DNA of 7,570 nucleotides from DAOTYX01 sp034434635 (lineage in GTDB: Bacteria; Chloroflexota; Anaerolineae; B4-G1; DUEL01): positions 1-7,570 of the forward strand of contig DAOTYX010000076.1 of NCBI GenBank assembly GCA_034434635.1. Reading direction: 5' to 3'. Position 1 is the first letter of the stretch. The number at the start of each line of letters is the position of its first letter. Positions 6,127 through 7,570 of this stretch are shown one piece after another. The notes below the pieces were generated by a model. That model was not told the DNA's origin, made no database searches, and worked only from the letters and a program-made list of their open reading frames with translations. Made by a program: the position numbers and the translations under genes.

Positions 6127-7570
6127 CTTCTGAGTCTTTGCACCAGGGGCAGGTACGCGTAGTAGAAGCCGGGCAATACCGGGCCAGCAACGTTGTTCAT
6201 CTCATCAGATTCGGGCACCAGGCCATAGGGGTACTGCTCGTGATTGTCCACCTTGGCATAGAAGGCCACGATCTCCCCATGAATCTCGTGTGTGCTGAAG
6301 CCAGAATGGGTGATGACCACTGTGCCCTGTACGCCAGGCGCCAGCGGTGGGATGGCGTCAAAGAGGTCCTTCTCGCTGTAGCGGATCCACGGGTAGGGGG
6401 GAATCTCGTCAATGAAGATATCCACCCAGAAGCCGCCGTGGTTATCAGGGTTCCAGGCCATTCCAGTCCCCCGGTTCTCCACGACGATAGTGAAGGTGAC
6501 CGGAGTGTCCGCGTGCAGCGGCAACGGCTCGACGGTGAATTCCCTCACCACCAGGTCAGGCACACCGACAACGGCGTGTGTGGTGTTATTGGCGGGCTGC
6601 TCATCCCACGTCACCCCATTTCTCTCGGCGATGACGAAGGGGGTGTCGAACAACGGCGCGGGAACAGAGGGTTGGTTGGGGGCAAGGACAGTGAAGGTGA
6701 CGACGCGCCCGACCTCGCCGGCAGGCAACGTGCCCAGCGCGCGGGAGTAGATGCGACCGTCGCCCGTCTGCCAGCCGCTGCCGATGAAGGTCGTGCCGGT
6801 CGGCAGGGTGGTGGTGAGGATCACATCAGCAGCCTCCATGCGCCCGCTGTTGCCGTAGGTGATGATGTAGTCCATCTCCCGGCCTGGTGAGTAGAGGCTG
6901 GGCTGGTGCTCGACCACCACGCTCAGGTCGGGACGGGTGGCCACGCTGTTCTCATCCTCAGCCACAATGGGCGCAGGCAGACAGGGTGCGGCCAGCACGG
7001 CGTGGTGAGAGAGCGTGTCCACGCCTGCCGGCAGGGGATCATACACCTCCATGATCACCTGCGCCTGCCGCTGGGTCTTCGCCACCAGGGTCGAGTAACG
7101 AATCACGACAGTGTCCCCCAGGTGCTGACAGGTACCCCCGCTCGCCTGGCAATCCAAGTAGGTAACCAGATCGGGCAAAGTGTCGGTAATGACCAGGTTA
7201 TAGGCGTTCTCGTTGCCGCTGTTGGCGCAGGTAAGGGTAAGGGTCAGCCGGTCGCCCGCACGGATCGCGGACTGGCCATCGCTGGTCTGGAGGCTGAGCA
7301 GCGGCGCGCTGGTGACGGTGCTGTGGACCGCATCGCTGAGCAGGTCTCCCTCGGAGTCGGCCAGTTGCGCGGCGAAATCGAGCGGCGTGCCGTTGGTTAA
7401 CGGGAGGGTCACCCTGGCGCGGATGACGACCTGGCCGTGGCCGCCCTCGCCAGCGATGGCGCCCCAACGCCAGATCCACACCCTGCCGCTGCCCTCCGCG
7501 GGCTCCGGCGTGGCGCTGAGCAGGGAGGTGTTGGGGTCGAGCGTGGCGGTGATGACGGTATGGGTGGCGT
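6123..7570 (-). CDS. DUF11/CARDB repeat surface protein, C-terminal part (5' end outside the window)
   Basis: The reading frame is open to the right edge, so the gene is partial: 481 residues are visible and the start and any signal peptide are missing. A GTG at 7481 could be mistaken for a start, but the 29 codons before it read as repeat-domain sequence. Numbering from the first complete codon, residues 1-85 are the end of one beta-sandwich repeat. Residues ~88-205 (LTLTCANSGN, then TDTLPDLVTYLDC) and ~213-330 (YIITYGNSG, then TTTLPTGTTF) are two DUF11 repeats. Residues ~337-460 (PDLVVREFTVEPLPL, VENRGTG) are CARDB-like. The protein ends in YYAYLPLVQRLRR, a short hydrophobic YLPLV motif plus basic residues; similar endings occur on exported Chloroflexota proteins. 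Such proteins are usually extracellular, with structural or adhesive roles, and no catalytic motif is seen. Its stop codon overlaps the ligase start by 4 nt (ATGA), so it is in the biosynthetic operon. Domain class is fairly certain; exact function is unknown. Confidence 0.88.
   Translation of the reverse strand, partial: ATHTVITATLDPNTSLLSATPEPAEGSGRVWIWRWGAIAGEGGHGQVVIRARVTLPLTNGTPLDFAAQLADSEGDLLSDAVHSTVTSAPLLSLQTSDGQSAIRAGDRLTLTLTCANSGNENAYNLVITDTLPDLVTYLDCQASGGTCQHLGDTVVIRYSTLVAKTQRQAQVIMEVYDPLPAGVDTLSHHAVLAAPCLPAPIVAEDENSVATRPDLSVVVEHQPSLYSPGREMDYIITYGNSGRMEAADVILTTTLPTGTTFIGSGWQTGDGRIYSRALGTLPAGEVGRVVTFTVLAPNQPSVPAPLFDTPFVIAERNGVTWDEQPANNTTHAVVGVPDLVVREFTVEPLPLHADTPVTFTIVVENRGTGMAWNPDNHGGFWVDIFIDEIPPYPWIRYSEKDLFDAIPPLAPGVQGTVVITHSGFSTHEIHGEIVAFYAKVDNHEQYPYGLVPESDEMNNVAGPVLPGFYYAYLPLVQRLRR

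Larger units (their letters stand above)
304..7570 (-). other. Five-gene operon (surface protein, ligase, amidotransferase, PP-loop enzyme, glycosyltransferase)
   Basis: All five genes run on the minus strand with junctions of -4 (ATGA at 6123-6126), +8 (4511-4518), -1 (TAGTG at 2526-2530) and -4 (GTGA at 1506-1509). No junction leaves room for an internal promoter or terminator outside coding sequence. The operon begins beyond the right edge, so its promoter and any earlier genes cannot be seen. It ends at 304, followed by a non-coding repeat tract. Confidence 0.9.

Noticed and set aside
7479..7481. GTG as the start of the surface protein
   Set aside because: The frame continues to the window edge and the preceding residues (for example ATHTVITATLDPNTSLL) look like part of a DUF11 repeat, so the gene starts outside the window.

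Overview
The window looks like a piece of a high-GC genome from the phylum Chloroflexota (Anaerolineae/Caldilineae-like). The best clue is the C-terminus of the large surface protein, which ends in a YLPLV motif followed by a basic tail; this ending recurs on secreted proteins of that phylum. The assignment rests on recall of family features, not on a database search.

Layout: every gene lies on the minus strand, and coding sequence is essentially continuous from the right edge (7570) down to 304. In order of transcription (right to left) there is: (1) the C-terminal part of a DUF11/CARDB-type repeat surface protein, whose start lies beyond the window; (2) an AMP-forming acyl-CoA/acyl-acid ligase; (3) an asparagine synthase-like, glutamine-dependent amidotransferase; (4) a PP-loop ATPase of the N-acetyl sugar amidotransferase (WbpG/PseA) type, but with extra cysteines; and (5) a GT4-type glycosyltransferase. 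The four junctions are a 4-nt ATGA overlap, an 8-nt gap, a 1-nt TAGTG overlap and a 4-nt GTGA overlap, so this is almost certainly one translationally coupled operon. No promoter is visible; it should lie to the right of the window.

Positions 1-303, downstream of the operon, hold no convincing gene. They contain a ~146-nt tandem duplication (1-83 and 147-230) with a small hairpin in each copy. Most of this tract is a degenerate array with 9-nt periodicity.

How the parts may fit together: an asparagine synthase-like enzyme, a WbpG-like PP-loop enzyme and a glycosyltransferase together suggest a cell-surface glycan whose sugars carry amide or related nitrogen modifications. The ligase would activate a carboxylic acid. 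The ligase/amidotransferase/glycosyltransferase set resembles the families that accompany exosortase A (PEP-CTERM) loci, but no exosortase is in this window. Coupling to a surface protein with a short conserved C-terminal motif raises the possibility that glycan synthesis and surface anchoring of YLPLV proteins are linked. That link is inference.
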